Shown: positions 47,916 to 57,212 of the stretch, one piece after another
How positions within the stretch are numbered: the stretch's first letter is position 1
Layout: the number at the start of each line of letters is the position of its first letter
Source: Campylobacter showae CSUNSWCD
GTDB lineage: Bacteria > Campylobacterota > Campylobacteria > Campylobacterales > Campylobacteraceae
Length of the DNA stretch: 64,000 nt
NCBI RefSeq assembly: GCF_000313615.1
Contig: NZ_AMZQ01000007.1
Span: forward strand, 62,001-126,000
Direction of reading: 5' to 3'
Notes under the pieces: model-generated
Database searches by the model: none
What the model was told of the DNA's origin: nothing
Seen by the model: only the letters and a program-made list of their open reading frames with translations
Program-made: the position numbers and the translations under genes

Positions 47916-49364
47916 TTACACATATCGTGGAACGACGAGCTCTAAACGAGGCGCGGACGGTTCGCTTTGCTCTGCGTCGTCGGAGCTAAATTTGGAGCCT
48001 TTGTAGCTCTTTTGCCCTTGCTCTTTTTTAGGCTGATTTTGATCGCTAAAGTTCATCTCAAGCTCGGTAAAACCCATGTTTACGAGGCTGTTTTTAAACT
48101 CGGCCTGATTTTGTAAAAATAGGTTCATCGTCTGCGTATTTGAGTTGAAATTTATATGCAGATTGTTGCCGCGATTTACCATCGTGATCTCGACCTCGCC
48201 CAAATTTAGCGGATTTAGCGTGATGTTAAAGCGCATGAAAGGCGATTTATATGCTGCGACTTGCTCTTTTAAATTTGAGCTAAAGTTATCAAACGTCTCG
48301 CGCACGGCCTGGAAATTTCTACTTTGCGCCTTGGCGTTTGAGATGACGTCTTTTACCATCGCGTTTAGTTCGCTGTTTTCGCCGTTATCGCTTTGGGTCT
48401 TGGTTAAAATTTGCTCTTCGGCGTTTTCGCGCTCGGGAAATAGCAAATTTTGTAAATTTATCTTTTTAGAGTCTTGGCCGAGCACTGATTTTTCGCTTTT
48501 TGCGGCGGTTAAATTTAGCTCGCTTTCGGCTTTAAGGTTTGGTTTCTCGTCTTTTAAATTTGTCTCTTTTTCGCCATCGTTTTTTACCGCTTCTTTTATG
48601 ATTTTGGAGTTTTGAGCCAAATTTTGTGCGTCTTGCGCTTTTGCATTGGCGTCTTTGGGCTGGGCTTTGTTTTGCTCTTCTTGTACGGCGGCGAGTAGTT
48701 TATTTAGCGTATCTTTGGGTTCTGGCTCGCTTGCGCTTATCGTCTCTTCGACCTTGTTTTTTAGCTCGCTAAATGCGAAATTTTTCTTAGGAGTTACTGG
48801 TTCAAAGAAATCTTTTTTCGCCAAATTTGGAAATTTCTCACCCAGTTCGTCAGCCTGAGCTTGTGTTACTTCGATATTTTCTAGACCTAAATTTAGCTTA
48901 TTTGCGATCTCTATTAGCTCGTTTAGATTTTTGGCTCCCCTTAGCTCGTTTAGCGTCGTTTCGCTTGAGAGTGCTTTGGCTAGGCGGTTTTCGAAATTTG
49001 GAAATTTGCTGATTTTTTCGCCGCCGCTAAGCATCTCTAAAATTTGCAAAAGCTGCATAAAAGTCGCGTTTTCAAATAAATTTTCTGCCGCTTCCTCGCC
49101 TAAAATTTCTTTTACGTCTGTGCTTTGTATGGGCGCTTTGGTTTGCTGATTTTGAGCCGTTTGAGTGGATAAATTTACGGCTTTTGCCATCTCTTTTAGG
49201 TCTTTTGCGCTTAAATTTTCGCCCTTTTTCGCGGCCGCGTCTAGCACCATAGAGAGAAATGCGCCGTCCTCTTTACCGCCTTTTTGCGAGCTTTTGCTCT
49301 GCTTTTTCACGCCGCCTTTGATGCTCGCGTCAAAGGACAAAATATCGTTTTGAGTTGTCTGCAT
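47916..49364 (-). CDS. fliK: Flagellar hook-length control protein FliK
   Basis: The 482-residue protein is low-complexity, charged and Asn/Lys/Glu-rich for its first ~370 residues, as is usual for the FliK ruler. It ends in the conserved C-terminal domain, LNPLNLGEVEITMVNRGNNLHINFN and FLQNQAEFKNSLVNMGF, which interacts with the export switch. It is the first gene of the operon, with a sigma-54 promoter just upstream. Confidence 0.88.
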   Translation of the reverse strand: MQTTQNDILSFDASIKGGVKKQSKSSQKGGKEDGAFLSMVLDAAAKKGENLSAKDLKEMAKAVNLSTQTAQNQQTKAPIQSTDVKEILGEEAAENLFENATFMQLLQILEMLSGGEKISKFPNFENRLAKALSSETTLNELRGAKNLNELIEIANKLNLGLENIEVTQAQADELGEKFPNLAKKDFFEPVTPKKNFAFSELKNKVEETISASEPEPKDTLNKLLAAVQEEQNKAQPKDANAKAQDAQNLAQNSKIIKEAVKNDGEKETNLKDEKPNLKAESELNLTAAKSEKSVLGQDSKKINLQNLLFPERENAEEQILTKTQSDNGENSELNAMVKDVISNAKAQSRNFQAVRETFDNFSSNLKEQVAAYKSPFMRFNITLNPLNLGEVEITMVNRGNNLHINFNSNTQTMNLFLQNQAEFKNSLVNMGFTELEMNFSDQNQPKKEQGQKSYKGSKFSSDDAEQSEPSAPRLELVVPRYV

Positions 49365-49395
49365 AAAAACCCTTTAAATTTAACTTTCATGAACC

Positions 49396-49413
49396 TTGCA
49401 AGAAACGTTCCAA
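49396..49413 (-). promoter_or_regulatory. Sigma-54 promoter of the fliK-flgD-flgE operon
   Basis: On the minus strand TTGGAACGTTTCTTGCAA contains the GG and GC elements of the Campylobacter sigma-54 promoter with correct spacing, about 32 bases before fliK. Confidence 0.88.
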
Positions 49414-49482
49414 AGTAGCTTTATTATTTTTATAAGGAAAATTTGGCTAAAATCAGCCCCATTTTAATAACGGAGAAAAATT

Positions 49483-51291
49483 TTGGAAAAGATACGAAAC
49501 ATCGCCGTCATCGCTCACGTCGATCACGGCAAAACCACGATGGTTGACGAGCTCTTGAAACAATCGGGTACTTTTAACGAGCACCAAGCCGTCGGTGAAC
49601 GCGTGATGGACAGCAACGACATCGAGCGCGAGCGCGGCATCACGATTCTCTCGAAAAACACTGCGATCCGCTACAAGGACACCAAAATCAACATCATCGA
49701 CACCCCGGGCCACGCCGATTTTGGCGGCGAGGTGGAGCGCGTGCTAAAGATGGTCGACGGCGTTTTGCTGCTCGTAGACGCACAAGAAGGCGTAATGCCG
49801 CAGACTAAATTCGTCGTGAAAAAAGCGCTCTCGCTCGGCCTTCGCCCAATCGTCGTCGTAAATAAAATCGACAAACCCGCAGCCGATCCTGATCGCGTGA
49901 TAAACGAGATTTTCGACCTTTTCGTGGCGCTTGAGGCAAACGACGAACAGCTGGAGTTCCCAGTCGTTTATGCAGCGGCTAGAAACGGCTACGCGAAGCT
50001 AAATTTGACCGACGAAAACGTAAATATGCAGCCGCTTTTCGAGACGATTTTATCTCACGTTCCGGCTCCTAGCGGCGATATAAACAACCCTTTGCAGCTT
50101 CAGGTTTTCACGCTTGATTACGACAACTATGTCGGTAAAATCGGCATCGCTCGTATCTTTAACGGCAAAATTTCTAAAAACCAAAACGTGATGCTCGCTA
50201 AAGCCGACGGCACGAAAACTACGGGCAGAATTTCAAAACTCATCGGCTTTTTGGGTCTTGAGCGCCGCGACATCGACGAGGCGCAGGTGGGCGATATCGT
50301 GGCGATAGCGGGCTTTGAGGCGCTGGACGTCGGCGATAGCGTCGTAGATCCAAACTCTCCGATACCGCTTGATCCCCTAAAAATCGAGGAACCTACGCTT
50401 AGCGTCGTGTTTAGCGTAAACGACAGTCCGCTAGCGGGTACCGAGGGTAAACACGTAACATCAAACAAACTCGACGAACGTCTAGCTAGCGAGATGAAAA
50501 CCAATATCGCGATGCGCTACGAAAACATCGGCGAGGGTAAATTTAAGGTTAGCGGCCGCGGCGAGCTACAGATCACGATTTTGGCCGAAAATATGCGCCG
50601 AGAGGGCTTTGAGTTTTGCCTCGGACGTCCCGAGGTTATCGTAAAAGAGATCGAAGGCGTACGCTGCGAACCGTTTGAGCTGCTAGTGTGCGACGTGCCG
50701 GACGAGTTTAGCGGCACCGTGATCGAAAAGCTCGGACGCAGAAAGGCCGAGATGGTCTCGATGCACCCGACCGGCGACGGACAGACCAGGATCGAGTTTG
50801 AGATCCCTGCGCGCGGTCTTATCGGTTTTAGAAGCCAGTTTTTGACCGATACGAAGGGCGAGGGCATCATGAACCACAGCTTCCTTGAGTTTCGACCGCT
50901 CATCGGTAGCGTCGAGCACCGCAGTAACGGCGCTCTAGTCTCGATGGAAAACGGCGTGACGCTAGCGTATAGCCTCTGGAACTTGCAAGATCGCGGCGTC
51001 CTTTTCGTCGATCCGCAAACCAAGACCTACGTGGGCATGATCATCGGCGAGCACAGCCGTCCAAACGATCTGGACGTAAACCCGATCAAGGGCAAAAATC
51101 TCACCAACGTGCGCGCTAGCGGCTCTGACGATGCTATCAAGCTCGTGCCGCCTAGAAAGCTCAGCCTAGAGCGCGCTTTGGAGTGGATCGAGGAGGATGA
51201 GCTGGTCGAAGTCACGCCGTCAAACATACGCGTGCGTAAACGCTATCTAGATCCTACTATACGCCGCAGAATGGCAAAAACCAAAGAATAA
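49483..51291 (+). CDS. typA: Ribosome-associated GTPase TypA/BipA
   Basis: The 602-residue translational GTPase has the G1 [15 protein letters not shown], switch [10 protein letters not shown]3 [16 protein letters not shown] and G4 NKIDKP motifs, followed by EF-G-like domains and the C-terminal BipA domain ([18 protein letters not shown]). It aids ribosome biogenesis and stress adaptation. The start is TTG at 49483 after CGGAG. Confidence 0.96.
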   Translation: MEKIRNIAVIAHVDHGKTTMVDELLKQSGTFNEHQAVGERVMDSNDIERERGITILSKNTAIRYKDTKINIIDTPGHADFGGEVERVLKMVDGVLLLVDAQEGVMPQTKFVVKKALSLGLRPIVVVNKIDKPAADPDRVINEIFDLFVALEANDEQLEFPVVYAAARNGYAKLNLTDENVNMQPLFETILSHVPAPSGDINNPLQLQVFTLDYDNYVGKIGIARIFNGKISKNQNVMLAKADGTKTTGRISKLIGFLGLERRDIDEAQVGDIVAIAGFEALDVGDSVVDPNSPIPLDPLKIEEPTLSVVFSVNDSPLAGTEGKHVTSNKLDERLASEMKTNIAMRYENIGEGKFKVSGRGELQITILAENMRREGFEFCLGRPEVIVKEIEGVRCEPFELLVCDVPDEFSGTVIEKLGRRKAEMVSMHPTGDGQTRIEFEIPARGLIGFRSQFLTDTKGEGIMNHSFLEFRPLIGSVEHRSNGALVSMENGVTLAYSLWNLQDRGVLFVDPQTKTYVGMIIGEHSRPNDLDVNPIKGKNLTNVRASGSDDAIKLVPPRKLSLERALEWIEEDELVEVTPSNIRVRKRYLDPTIRRRMAKTKE

Positions 51292-51298
51292 ATTTTAT

Positions 51299-51340
51299 AA
51301 ATTTAGCCTGTAAATTTGCACTTTTGCGGGCTAAATTTTG
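51299..51340 (+). terminator. Terminator after typA
   Basis: AAATTTAGCC (51299-51308) and GGCTAAATTT (51329-51338) form a 10-bp inverted repeat followed by TG and more T's, after the typA stop. Confidence 0.55.
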
Positions 51341-51524
51341 CTCTTTAAGTGTTCTCGCAATATTTTTCACTCGCTTTAAATCCGCTCAAATTTGATGTCA
51401 AATTTTAGTTTTAAATATAAGTAAAAAGTAAATTATATTACATTTTAATATAAATAGAAATAATAAATATATAAGAAATATAGTGATACAATTTCACATC
51501 AAATATTATTTTTAAGGAGCGATT

Positions 51525-51785
51525 GTGAAGAAAATTTTACTTTTGGCGGCGATTTGCGGCGCTGTTTTTGCGCAGCAAACCTACGAACTAAATGTACCAA
51601 ATATGAACTGCGGCGGTTGCGCCAAGAAAATCGAAGATGCCGCAAAGGGCGTCAAGGGTGTCACCGCAGTGAGCTATGATCTAAAAAGCAAAGACGTAAA
51701 CATCACCGCAGATAACGGCGTGAACGTGATGGATGTCGTGAACGCGATCCAAGCCAAAAAATACAAAGTCGGTATCAAAGAATGA
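51525..51785 (+). CDS. Periplasmic heavy-metal-associated domain protein (first copy)
   Basis: The 86-residue product starts with GTG after AAGGAG, has a short signal peptide (MKKILLLAAICGAVFA) and one HMA domain with NMNCGGCAKKIEDAA, the metal-binding CxxC of CopZ-like proteins. Being exported, it differs from cytoplasmic CopZ chaperones. It overlaps the next gene by ATGA. Confidence 0.85.
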   Translation: MKKILLLAAICGAVFAQQTYELNVPNMNCGGCAKKIEDAAKGVKGVTAVSYDLKSKDVNITADNGVNVMDVVNAIQAKKYKVGIKE

Positions 51786-52048
51786 AAAAGCTAGCTCTAG
51801 CGCTGGCGCTTTGCGCGGCGGCGTTTGCGGACAAGACTTTAGTTTACGAGATCCCAAACATGGCCTGCGTGAGCTGCTACGAGGTCATCACGCAGACGCT
51901 AAATACGCTTAACGGCGTGAAGAAATTTGAGGTAAATTTGGAAGCTAAAACGGCCGACATCGTCGTCCAGGACGACTTTGCCGAAAATACGGTCGTAGAG
52001 GCGCTCAAAAAACAGGGCTATCAGGCGATTTTAAAATCTGCTAAATAG
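51782..52048 (+). CDS. Periplasmic heavy-metal-associated domain protein (second copy)
   Basis: An 88-residue paralogue with signal peptide (MKKLALALALCAAAFA) and an HMA domain carrying NMACVSCYEVI. It is translation-coupled to the first copy through ATGA. The pair shares fold and length but differs around the CxxC (GGC versus VSC), which suggests that they bind metal differently or hand it between them. Confidence 0.85.
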   Translation: MKKLALALALCAAAFADKTLVYEIPNMACVSCYEVITQTLNTLNGVKKFEVNLEAKTADIVVQDDFAENTVVEALKKQGYQAILKSAK

Positions 52049-52505
52049 TGTTTATCGGTCGTATCTGAGTTTAAATTTACGATGATTTTGGCTTCGGATA
52101 CGGCTTTTTGAAAACGTTGCTTCACTCTAAGTGGAGTAAATTTTAGCAATAGCCTTAAAATTTTGCAAAAGAGTTTTAAGGCTCTAAAACTCTAGCCTCA
52201 AATTTTATCTCTTTTCTGAAATATTTAAAATATACGTAAATGCAAAATAGCGGGACAGAAATGTACCAAAAAAGCGACGACTAAGACATAAAAAACTGCA
52301 AACCCTATCAATCACATACTTATCACTAAAGCAAGCAGCAAGTCGTCCATCTTTAGCGCCTCCGTTGTATAAATTTAGTAAATTTTAGATGTAATTATAA
52401 AAAATCTCGTATTAAAAATCGGTTTTACGTAAAATTGCGGCGAAATTTCAAATTTTACCCGTCAAATTTGCTAAAATACCCGCAAAAATCACGCAAGGAG
52501 AGCAA
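52049..52505. other. Long intergenic region with nested hairpins
   Basis: This 457-base gap has no intact gene. It holds three complementary arms: AGCCTTAAAA (52151-52160) can pair with TTTTAAGGCT (52174-52183), and GAGTTTTA (52171-52178) can instead pair with TAAAACTC (52185-52192). A minus-strand small ORF with an in-frame stop is noted separately. Confidence 0.5.
52225..52350 (-). pseudogene. Possible decayed small membrane protein
   Basis: An ATG at 52350 (after GGAGGCGCTAAAG, a strong ribosome site) opens MDDLLLALVISM, then TGA at 52312-52314, then the same frame continues with LIGFAVFYVLVVAFLVHF and ends at 52225. With a sense codon in place of TGA it would be a 41-residue single-span membrane protein. 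The good ribosome site and hydrophobic continuity are the only evidence. Confidence 0.3.
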
Positions 52506-53678
52506 ATGAAATACGATTTTGATACGCCTGTAGAGCGAGGCGGGACGTATTCGTCAAAGTGGAAAACGAGTGGCGACGAGCTACCGATGTGGGTGGCGGA
52601 TATGGATTTTAAGGTCGCGCCGGAGATTTTAGAGGCATTGCAAAAACGGCTGGATAACGGAGTTTTTGGATATTCGTACGTGCCGCAGGAGTGGAGCGAG
52701 GCCATCTGCTCGTGGTGGAGCAGGCGTCACGACGTCAAATTTGACCCAAGCTGGCTGATTTTTTGCACGGGCGTGATCCCGATCATCAGCTCTGCCGTGC
52801 GCAAATTTACGAGCGTGGGCGATAAAATCGTGATCCAAAGCCCCGTCTATCACGTCTTTTACCGCAGTATCGAAAACAACGGCAGGATCGCGCTTACAAA
52901 CGAGCTAGCATACGACGGGCGCGGCTACGATATCGACTTTGCAGACCTCGAAGAAAAACTCGCCGACCCGCTAACGACGATGTTTATCCTTTGTAACCCG
53001 CACAATCCAGTCGGCAAAATTTGGAGCAAGGAAAAGCTAGCCAAAATCGGCGAACTATGCGCTAAACACGGCGTTTTGGTGATCTCCGACGAGATTCATT
53101 GCGACATCACGAGCCCCGGCAAAAGCTACATACCCTTTATCCGCGCGAGCGAGACTTGCAAAAACATCTCGATCACCTGCGTTTCGCCGACTAAAGCCTT
53201 TAACATCGCCGGCTTGCAAAGCTCCGCCGCTGTGGTGCCAAACCCAAAACTGCGCGCTAAAATGGCAAAAGCCATCAACGACGACGAGGTCGGCGAGGGC
53301 AACGCATTTTCTTGTATCGCGGCGATCGCGGCGTTTGAGCGAGGCGAAGCGTGGCTCGAGCAGATGCGTGAATACCTAGAGCAAAACCGCAAAATCGTAA
53401 GCGAGTTTTTGCAAAACGAACTGCCGCAGATTAGGCTTGCAGAGCAGGACGCCACGTATCTGCTATGGCTTGACTGCCGCGAAATTTGCGACGACGCGAG
53501 CGATTTTCATAAATTTTTACGCCAAAAAGCGGGTCTTTGGCTAAACGACGGCAACGCGTATAGAGGCGAGGAAAAATGCTTCTTGCGCCTCAATATCGCC
53601 ACGCAAAGATCGCGCGTGCTAGAGGGGCTAAAACGCCTAAAATCAGGCGCTCTGGCCTACGCGAAAAGTAGGGAATAA
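52506..53678 (+). CDS. patB: PatB/MalY-type PLP-dependent aminotransferase or C-S lyase
   Basis: The 390-residue protein has the class I/II aminotransferase fold: LPMWVADMDFKVAPEI at the N-terminus, NPHNPVGKIW, SDEIHCDI, and the PLP-binding lysine in SPTKAFNIAGLQSS. The MalY/PatB branch cleaves cystathionine or cysteine to sulfide or thiol plus pyruvate. The ribosome site is AAGGAGAGCAA. Confidence 0.9.
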   Translation: MKYDFDTPVERGGTYSSKWKTSGDELPMWVADMDFKVAPEILEALQKRLDNGVFGYSYVPQEWSEAICSWWSRRHDVKFDPSWLIFCTGVIPIISSAVRKFTSVGDKIVIQSPVYHVFYRSIENNGRIALTNELAYDGRGYDIDFADLEEKLADPLTTMFILCNPHNPVGKIWSKEKLAKIGELCAKHGVLVISDEIHCDITSPGKSYIPFIRASETCKNISITCVSPTKAFNIAGLQSSAAVVPNPKLRAKMAKAINDDEVGEGNAFSCIAAIAAFERGEAWLEQMREYLEQNRKIVSEFLQNELPQIRLAEQDATYLLWLDCREICDDASDFHKFLRQKAGLWLNDGNAYRGEEKCFLRLNIATQRSRVLEGLKRLKSGALAYAKSRE

Positions 53679-53712
53679 TATATTTACGAAAAATTGGGAT
53701 AAAATTTAGACC

Positions 53713-53725
53713 TTTTTGGTATGAT
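53713..53725 (+). promoter_or_regulatory. Promoter of the candidate small RNA
   Basis: TTTTTGG followed directly by TATGAT (53720-53725) matches the Campylobacter sigma-70 promoter form (T-rich -16 block with TG, then TATAAT, no -35). Transcription would start near 53732. Confidence 0.65.
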
Positions 53726-53731
53726 TTGCGC

Positions 53732-53793
53732 GTCCGACAAGAAAACCTCCTTTTTGTAACGGCGCCTCGGCTCCCCCTGCCGGGGCGTTTTTG
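53732..53793 (+). ncRNA. Candidate small RNA with exposed CCUCC loop and strong terminator
   Basis: Downstream of a good promoter lies a compact unit of about 62 bases with no ORF. A first hairpin (ACAAGAAAA pairing with TTTTTGT, 53737-53757, one bulged G) presents the loop CCTCC. A second stem, CGCCTCGGC (53763-53771) with GCCGGGGCG (53779-53787, one G-U pair) around the C-rich loop TCCCCCT, is followed by TTTTT. This is the layout of a trans-acting small RNA. CCUCC could pair with Shine-Dalgarno AGGAGG. It is also possible that the second hairpin merely terminates patB. Function is inference. Confidence 0.55.
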
Positions 53794-53817
53794 TCTTATT
53801 CATTAAGCTTTTTTAGT

Positions 53818-53823
53818 TATAAT
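53818..53823 (+). promoter_or_regulatory. Probable moaC promoter -10
   Basis: TATAAT preceded by TTTTTTAGT, the usual T-rich upstream block, 70 bases before the moaC start. Confidence 0.55.
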
Positions 53824-53892
53824 CCTTCTCATAAATTTACCACGCCTAGCTCAAATTTAAGCAAATTTAGCGTTTCAGGCGAAAGGACGAAA

Positions 53893-54366
53893 ATGCTAAC
53901 TCACATAGACGAAAACAACCGCCCAAAAATGGTCGACGTAAGCGACAAGGGCGTAACTACGCGCATAGCCGTAGCAAGCGGCATCATAAAAATGTCGCGC
54001 GAAGCCTTTGACGCGATCAAAAACAACACCGGCAAAAAGGGCCCGGTTTTGCAAACCGCCGTCGTAGGCGCGATAATGGGCGCGAAAAAGACGAGCGAAC
54101 TCATCCCGATGTGCCATCCGCTGCTAATCAGCGGCATAAACTGCGACATCGAGGAGCTAACCCAAATCTGCGCCTACAAGCTAACCGTTAGCGTTAAGAT
54201 AGACGGCAAAACAGGCGTCGAGATGGAGGCGCTAACAGGCGTTAGCGTCGGGCTACTAACGATCTACGATATGATAAAAGCGATAGATAAAACCATGCAG
54301 ATAACAGATATCGCGCTAGAAAGCAAGAGTGGAGGCAAAAGTGGCGACTACGTGCGATCTAAATAA
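53893..54366 (+). CDS. moaC: Cyclic pyranopterin monophosphate synthase MoaC
   Basis: MoaC acts with MoaA in the first step of molybdenum cofactor synthesis. The 157-residue protein has the family N-terminus [21 protein letters not shown], then [20 protein letters not shown] and [27 protein letters not shown]. The frame is open from 53791, but ATG 53893 after CGAAAGGACGAAA fits the family start. It overlaps the DUF493 gene. Confidence 0.94.
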   Translation: MLTHIDENNRPKMVDVSDKGVTTRIAVASGIIKMSREAFDAIKNNTGKKGPVLQTAVVGAIMGAKKTSELIPMCHPLLISGINCDIEELTQICAYKLTVSVKIDGKTGVEMEALTGVSVGLLTIYDMIKAIDKTMQITDIALESKSGGKSGDYVRSK

Positions 54367-54604
54367 AGAACCAGAAATCATCTATCCAAATTTCTGGGAA
54401 TACAAAATCATCGTGCTTGATAGTGAAAACGCGCAAGCTATCGTGCAGGGCGTCGTAGGCGAGAGGCAACACAAGATAACGCCGTCAAAATCGAGCAAAG
54501 AGGGCAAATACAAAGGCTACAATCTAAGCGTTTTGGTTAATTCTAACCAGGAGCGATTAGAAATTTTTTCCGCGCTAAGACGCGTTTGCAAATACGTACT
54601 ATAA
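54341..54604 (+). CDS. DUF493 (YbeD-like) protein
   Basis: A ~87-residue protein starting at GTG 54341 (VATTCDLN) or the earlier GTG at 54329. [25 protein letters not shown] and [28 protein letters not shown] are typical of DUF493, a small alpha/beta fold. It overlaps moaC and precedes the coiled-coil protein by 8 bases, as in C. jejuni. Confidence 0.8.
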   Translation: MATTCDLNKEPEIIYPNFWEYKIIVLDSENAQAIVQGVVGERQHKITPSKSSKEGKYKGYNLSVLVNSNQERLEIFSALRRVCKYVL

Positions 54605-54612
54605 GGACTTTC

Positions 54613-55893
54613 ATGCAAAATTTAGTCTTCATTCAAACCATAAAAGAGAACAAAAACGACCCGCAAATTTCCGTTTTGATCAGGGAATTTGCGCTAAGCG
54701 AGTTTAGAAAAAGCGTCAAAGGCGCAAAAAACGGCGACGAAAACGCGGCTCTAGCTGAAGAGTTTGAGCAAATTTGCGAGGCGCTAAAGGGCGAGGATCT
54801 GCTAAACCGCCAAAACGTCGCCAACCTCATCCAAAGCGCGGGCGACGCGCTCAGCGAGGCAAAAGAGCAGTATATCCACCGCCTGATCTACGAAAAAGAG
54901 CAGATCGAGCGGCAAATTTACGCGCAAAAAGACGAGATCAAAAATGACGTTCGCGCGCTGCTTGAAAATATGGAAAATTTCATAAAAAGCAGCGACCTGG
55001 CGGATAAAGATGAAATTTTAACCGCGATAGACGAAAAAATGCTCTGTGAGCTACAAATGCTGGGAATCCTAAAAGAAACCACCGAGGCGGCGTTTCTAAC
55101 TGCGATCGAAAAGGGCGACGACGTAAAAGACACGGTCGAGCAAATCGCCAAAAACGTCGTGCTTAGCGCGATAAACGAGGGCGAAGCGAGCAAGGAGCGC
55201 ATCCTGGAGATCGCAAGGACGGTCTGCGAGGCGGCGAGCGAGATAGCCGACGTCGATCAGGCCTTTGCCAAAGAGCTAATAAGCGGCGCGATCGGCGGCG
55301 TAAAAGAGGCGCTTGGCAAGAGGACGGAGAAGTTTATCGAGGAGATCAAATTTGCCCCGGACGGCCAGACGCTGCTTGGCGAGGCTAGAGAATTTGTAAG
55401 GCTCGAGGAGAGATTTGTAGCGATGCTGCGCGATATGGCGCGCTCAGATGAGCCGTCTGCCGCCGTGATAAACGAAATCCTAGACGAGTCCATAGATAGC
55501 TACTTCGCCAAATTTAAGCGCCTGCAAAACGACGTTTCGCGCCAAATCGAGCTTCAGCTAGAGGAGCTAAAATTTAACGAAAATATCGATAAATTCGCTA
55601 GCCTTGCGGGAGCTAAATTTGAGGAGCTAAAGCGCGAGGTCGGTCAAGCCGGCGATAAGCTTAAAGAAAATTTTAACGCCAAAGAACGCATCGAAGCGCT
55701 AAAAAAAGAGATAAACGACTTTGAAAAGCGAACCGAGGAGAAGCTAACCGAGATAAGTGCTAGCGAGATCGGCGAAAACCTCAAAGCAAAATCAAAAGAA
55801 CTAGGCGAAAAGCTCTACAAAGCCGCCGAAAATCTCATAAAAACCGCTAAAGAAAAGATCGGCAAAAAAGAGGATGAGAAAAAGGACGAGTAA
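54613..55893 (+). CDS. Long coiled-coil conserved hypothetical protein, 426 aa
   Basis: The start at ATG 54613 (MQNLVFIQTIKEN, after TAAGGACTTTC) is preferred over the frame's first codon. Nearly the whole length is predicted helical and highly charged (Glu/Lys/Ala-rich), with heptad-like coiled coils at about residues 55-125 and 300-426 and a Lys-rich end (KKEDEKKDE). No membrane segment or enzyme motif is present. The order moaC, DUF493, coiled-coil is conserved in C. jejuni (Cj0252-Cj0254, recalled). The role is unknown; a scaffold or membrane-associated structural protein is possible. Confidence 0.75.
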   Translation: MQNLVFIQTIKENKNDPQISVLIREFALSEFRKSVKGAKNGDENAALAEEFEQICEALKGEDLLNRQNVANLIQSAGDALSEAKEQYIHRLIYEKEQIERQIYAQKDEIKNDVRALLENMENFIKSSDLADKDEILTAIDEKMLCELQMLGILKETTEAAFLTAIEKGDDVKDTVEQIAKNVVLSAINEGEASKERILEIARTVCEAASEIADVDQAFAKELISGAIGGVKEALGKRTEKFIEEIKFAPDGQTLLGEAREFVRLEERFVAMLRDMARSDEPSAAVINEILDESIDSYFAKFKRLQNDVSRQIELQLEELKFNENIDKFASLAGAKFEELKREVGQAGDKLKENFNAKERIEALKKEINDFEKRTEEKLTEISASEIGENLKAKSKELGEKLYKAAENLIKTAKEKIGKKEDEKKDE

Positions 55894-56040
55894 GCTAAGC
55901 TTGGGCGCGTATGCTTAAATTTGCGCCCGGATTTTACTTACCTGCTACAAACGGCGGCAAATTTGACGCGGTAAATTTGCGCTCAAATTTGACTCCGTCA
56001 AAACGCCGCGAAAGTCAAATTTAACCCCAAAGGATCAAAA

Positions 56041-56982
56041 GTGAGTATCACCTTTTTTGTTAAAAATAAAAAGAAGTTTCTAGTCGGCCTTGCGCCCGTG
56101 ATGAGCGTGGAGGAGGCGCTGCGGTTGGTGCCAAATTTATCACAGTTTAACGCCGATGAAGACGACGAGGAGTTTGACGCAGATAGCTTTTATGGCGCGA
56201 AGCTTGACGAGTTTGACTGCCTCGTTGCCGGCACGGACGGGCTTAGCGGGCGCGGCTTTGAGATCGGATACGAAGACGGCGCCTACAACGTCCGCATCGG
56301 CACGCCAAGCACCCGCACGGACTGGAAAATCGCGCTAGAATATCTAAAAAACCTAGCCATAAAAATGGACGGCGAAATCGTGAGCGAGGACGGCGAGAAA
56401 TTTAGCGCGCAAAATATCGAAAGCTTTAACTATGAGCACGACATACGCGCGGGGCTAGAGGTGATAGAGCAAAATTTGCAAAAAGAGGCGCAAATCAGCA
56501 CTATTTACGGCATAAGAAACGAAGTGTCGTTTGATAAAAAGATCATGGCTCGCATACTAGGTGCGAAGGATCCAGCGGACGAATTTGGCAAATTTGTAAC
56601 CGGTATCCAAAATTTGAATGCGTATTTTGCAAATCAGATGTTTTATCGCAGGAACGATAGCGGCGAGATCAGCGGAGATTACGTCCTGTCGCAAGACGTC
56701 GTTACCGTGCTGCCGTATGAACCTAGCGTGGAGTATAAAAATTTGCAAATGCTAGGCGATGAGAAAGTCGCGCGGTGGAAGATCGCGATATTTGGCGGAG
56801 AGGGCGACGATGAGGAAAAATACGAAATCCTAGCGACGCTGAAATATGAAAGTTTCATCCAAAATTTGCCAAAAGATAAATACAAATTTATCGATGCGAA
56901 AAATATCGTCGTAAGCGCGTTTAGCAAGGCAGAATTTGACGAGCTAATCGCAAAATGCGGCGAAGATGGGCTAGCGGACTAA
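56041..56982 (+). CDS. DUF4299-like protein, 313 aa
   Basis: Starts with GTG 56041 after AAAGGATCAAAA. The N-terminus MSITFFVKNKKKFL followed by an acidic region (ADEDDEEFDADSFYG) and GRGFEIGYEDGAYNVRIGTPST resembles DUF4299, soluble proteins of unknown function. Acidic composition and lack of a signal peptide suggest a cytoplasmic protein. It is followed by a convergent gene. Confidence 0.7.
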   Translation: MSITFFVKNKKKFLVGLAPVMSVEEALRLVPNLSQFNADEDDEEFDADSFYGAKLDEFDCLVAGTDGLSGRGFEIGYEDGAYNVRIGTPSTRTDWKIALEYLKNLAIKMDGEIVSEDGEKFSAQNIESFNYEHDIRAGLEVIEQNLQKEAQISTIYGIRNEVSFDKKIMARILGAKDPADEFGKFVTGIQNLNAYFANQMFYRRNDSGEISGDYVLSQDVVTVLPYEPSVEYKNLQMLGDEKVARWKIAIFGGEGDDEEKYEILATLKYESFIQNLPKDKYKFIDAKNIVVSAFSKAEFDELIAKCGEDGLAD

Positions 56983-57212
56983 GCGGCTTTTTGCTGGCAG
57001 ATATCCGACTCCTCGCTTTTAAAAGAGGTACAGTGCAGGGCAAATTTAAGCCGGCCGCTCGATTTAAATTTGCCGATTTCATTTAAAAACGCTCGATACA
57101 TCGACTGTTAAAGCAAAAGATAAAACATGGCAGTTTTGGGCTAGGCTAATTTATTTTATTCGCAAGCAAGTCCGGTAAAATCAGCTACGGGTTTTGATTT
57201 TATACAGTCGTT

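Noticed and set aside
52506-53678. PatB as a peptidoglycan O-acetyltransferase partner of the MBOAT gene
   Set aside because: This gene encodes a PLP enzyme of the MalY/PatB lyase family; the shared symbol is a coincidence.
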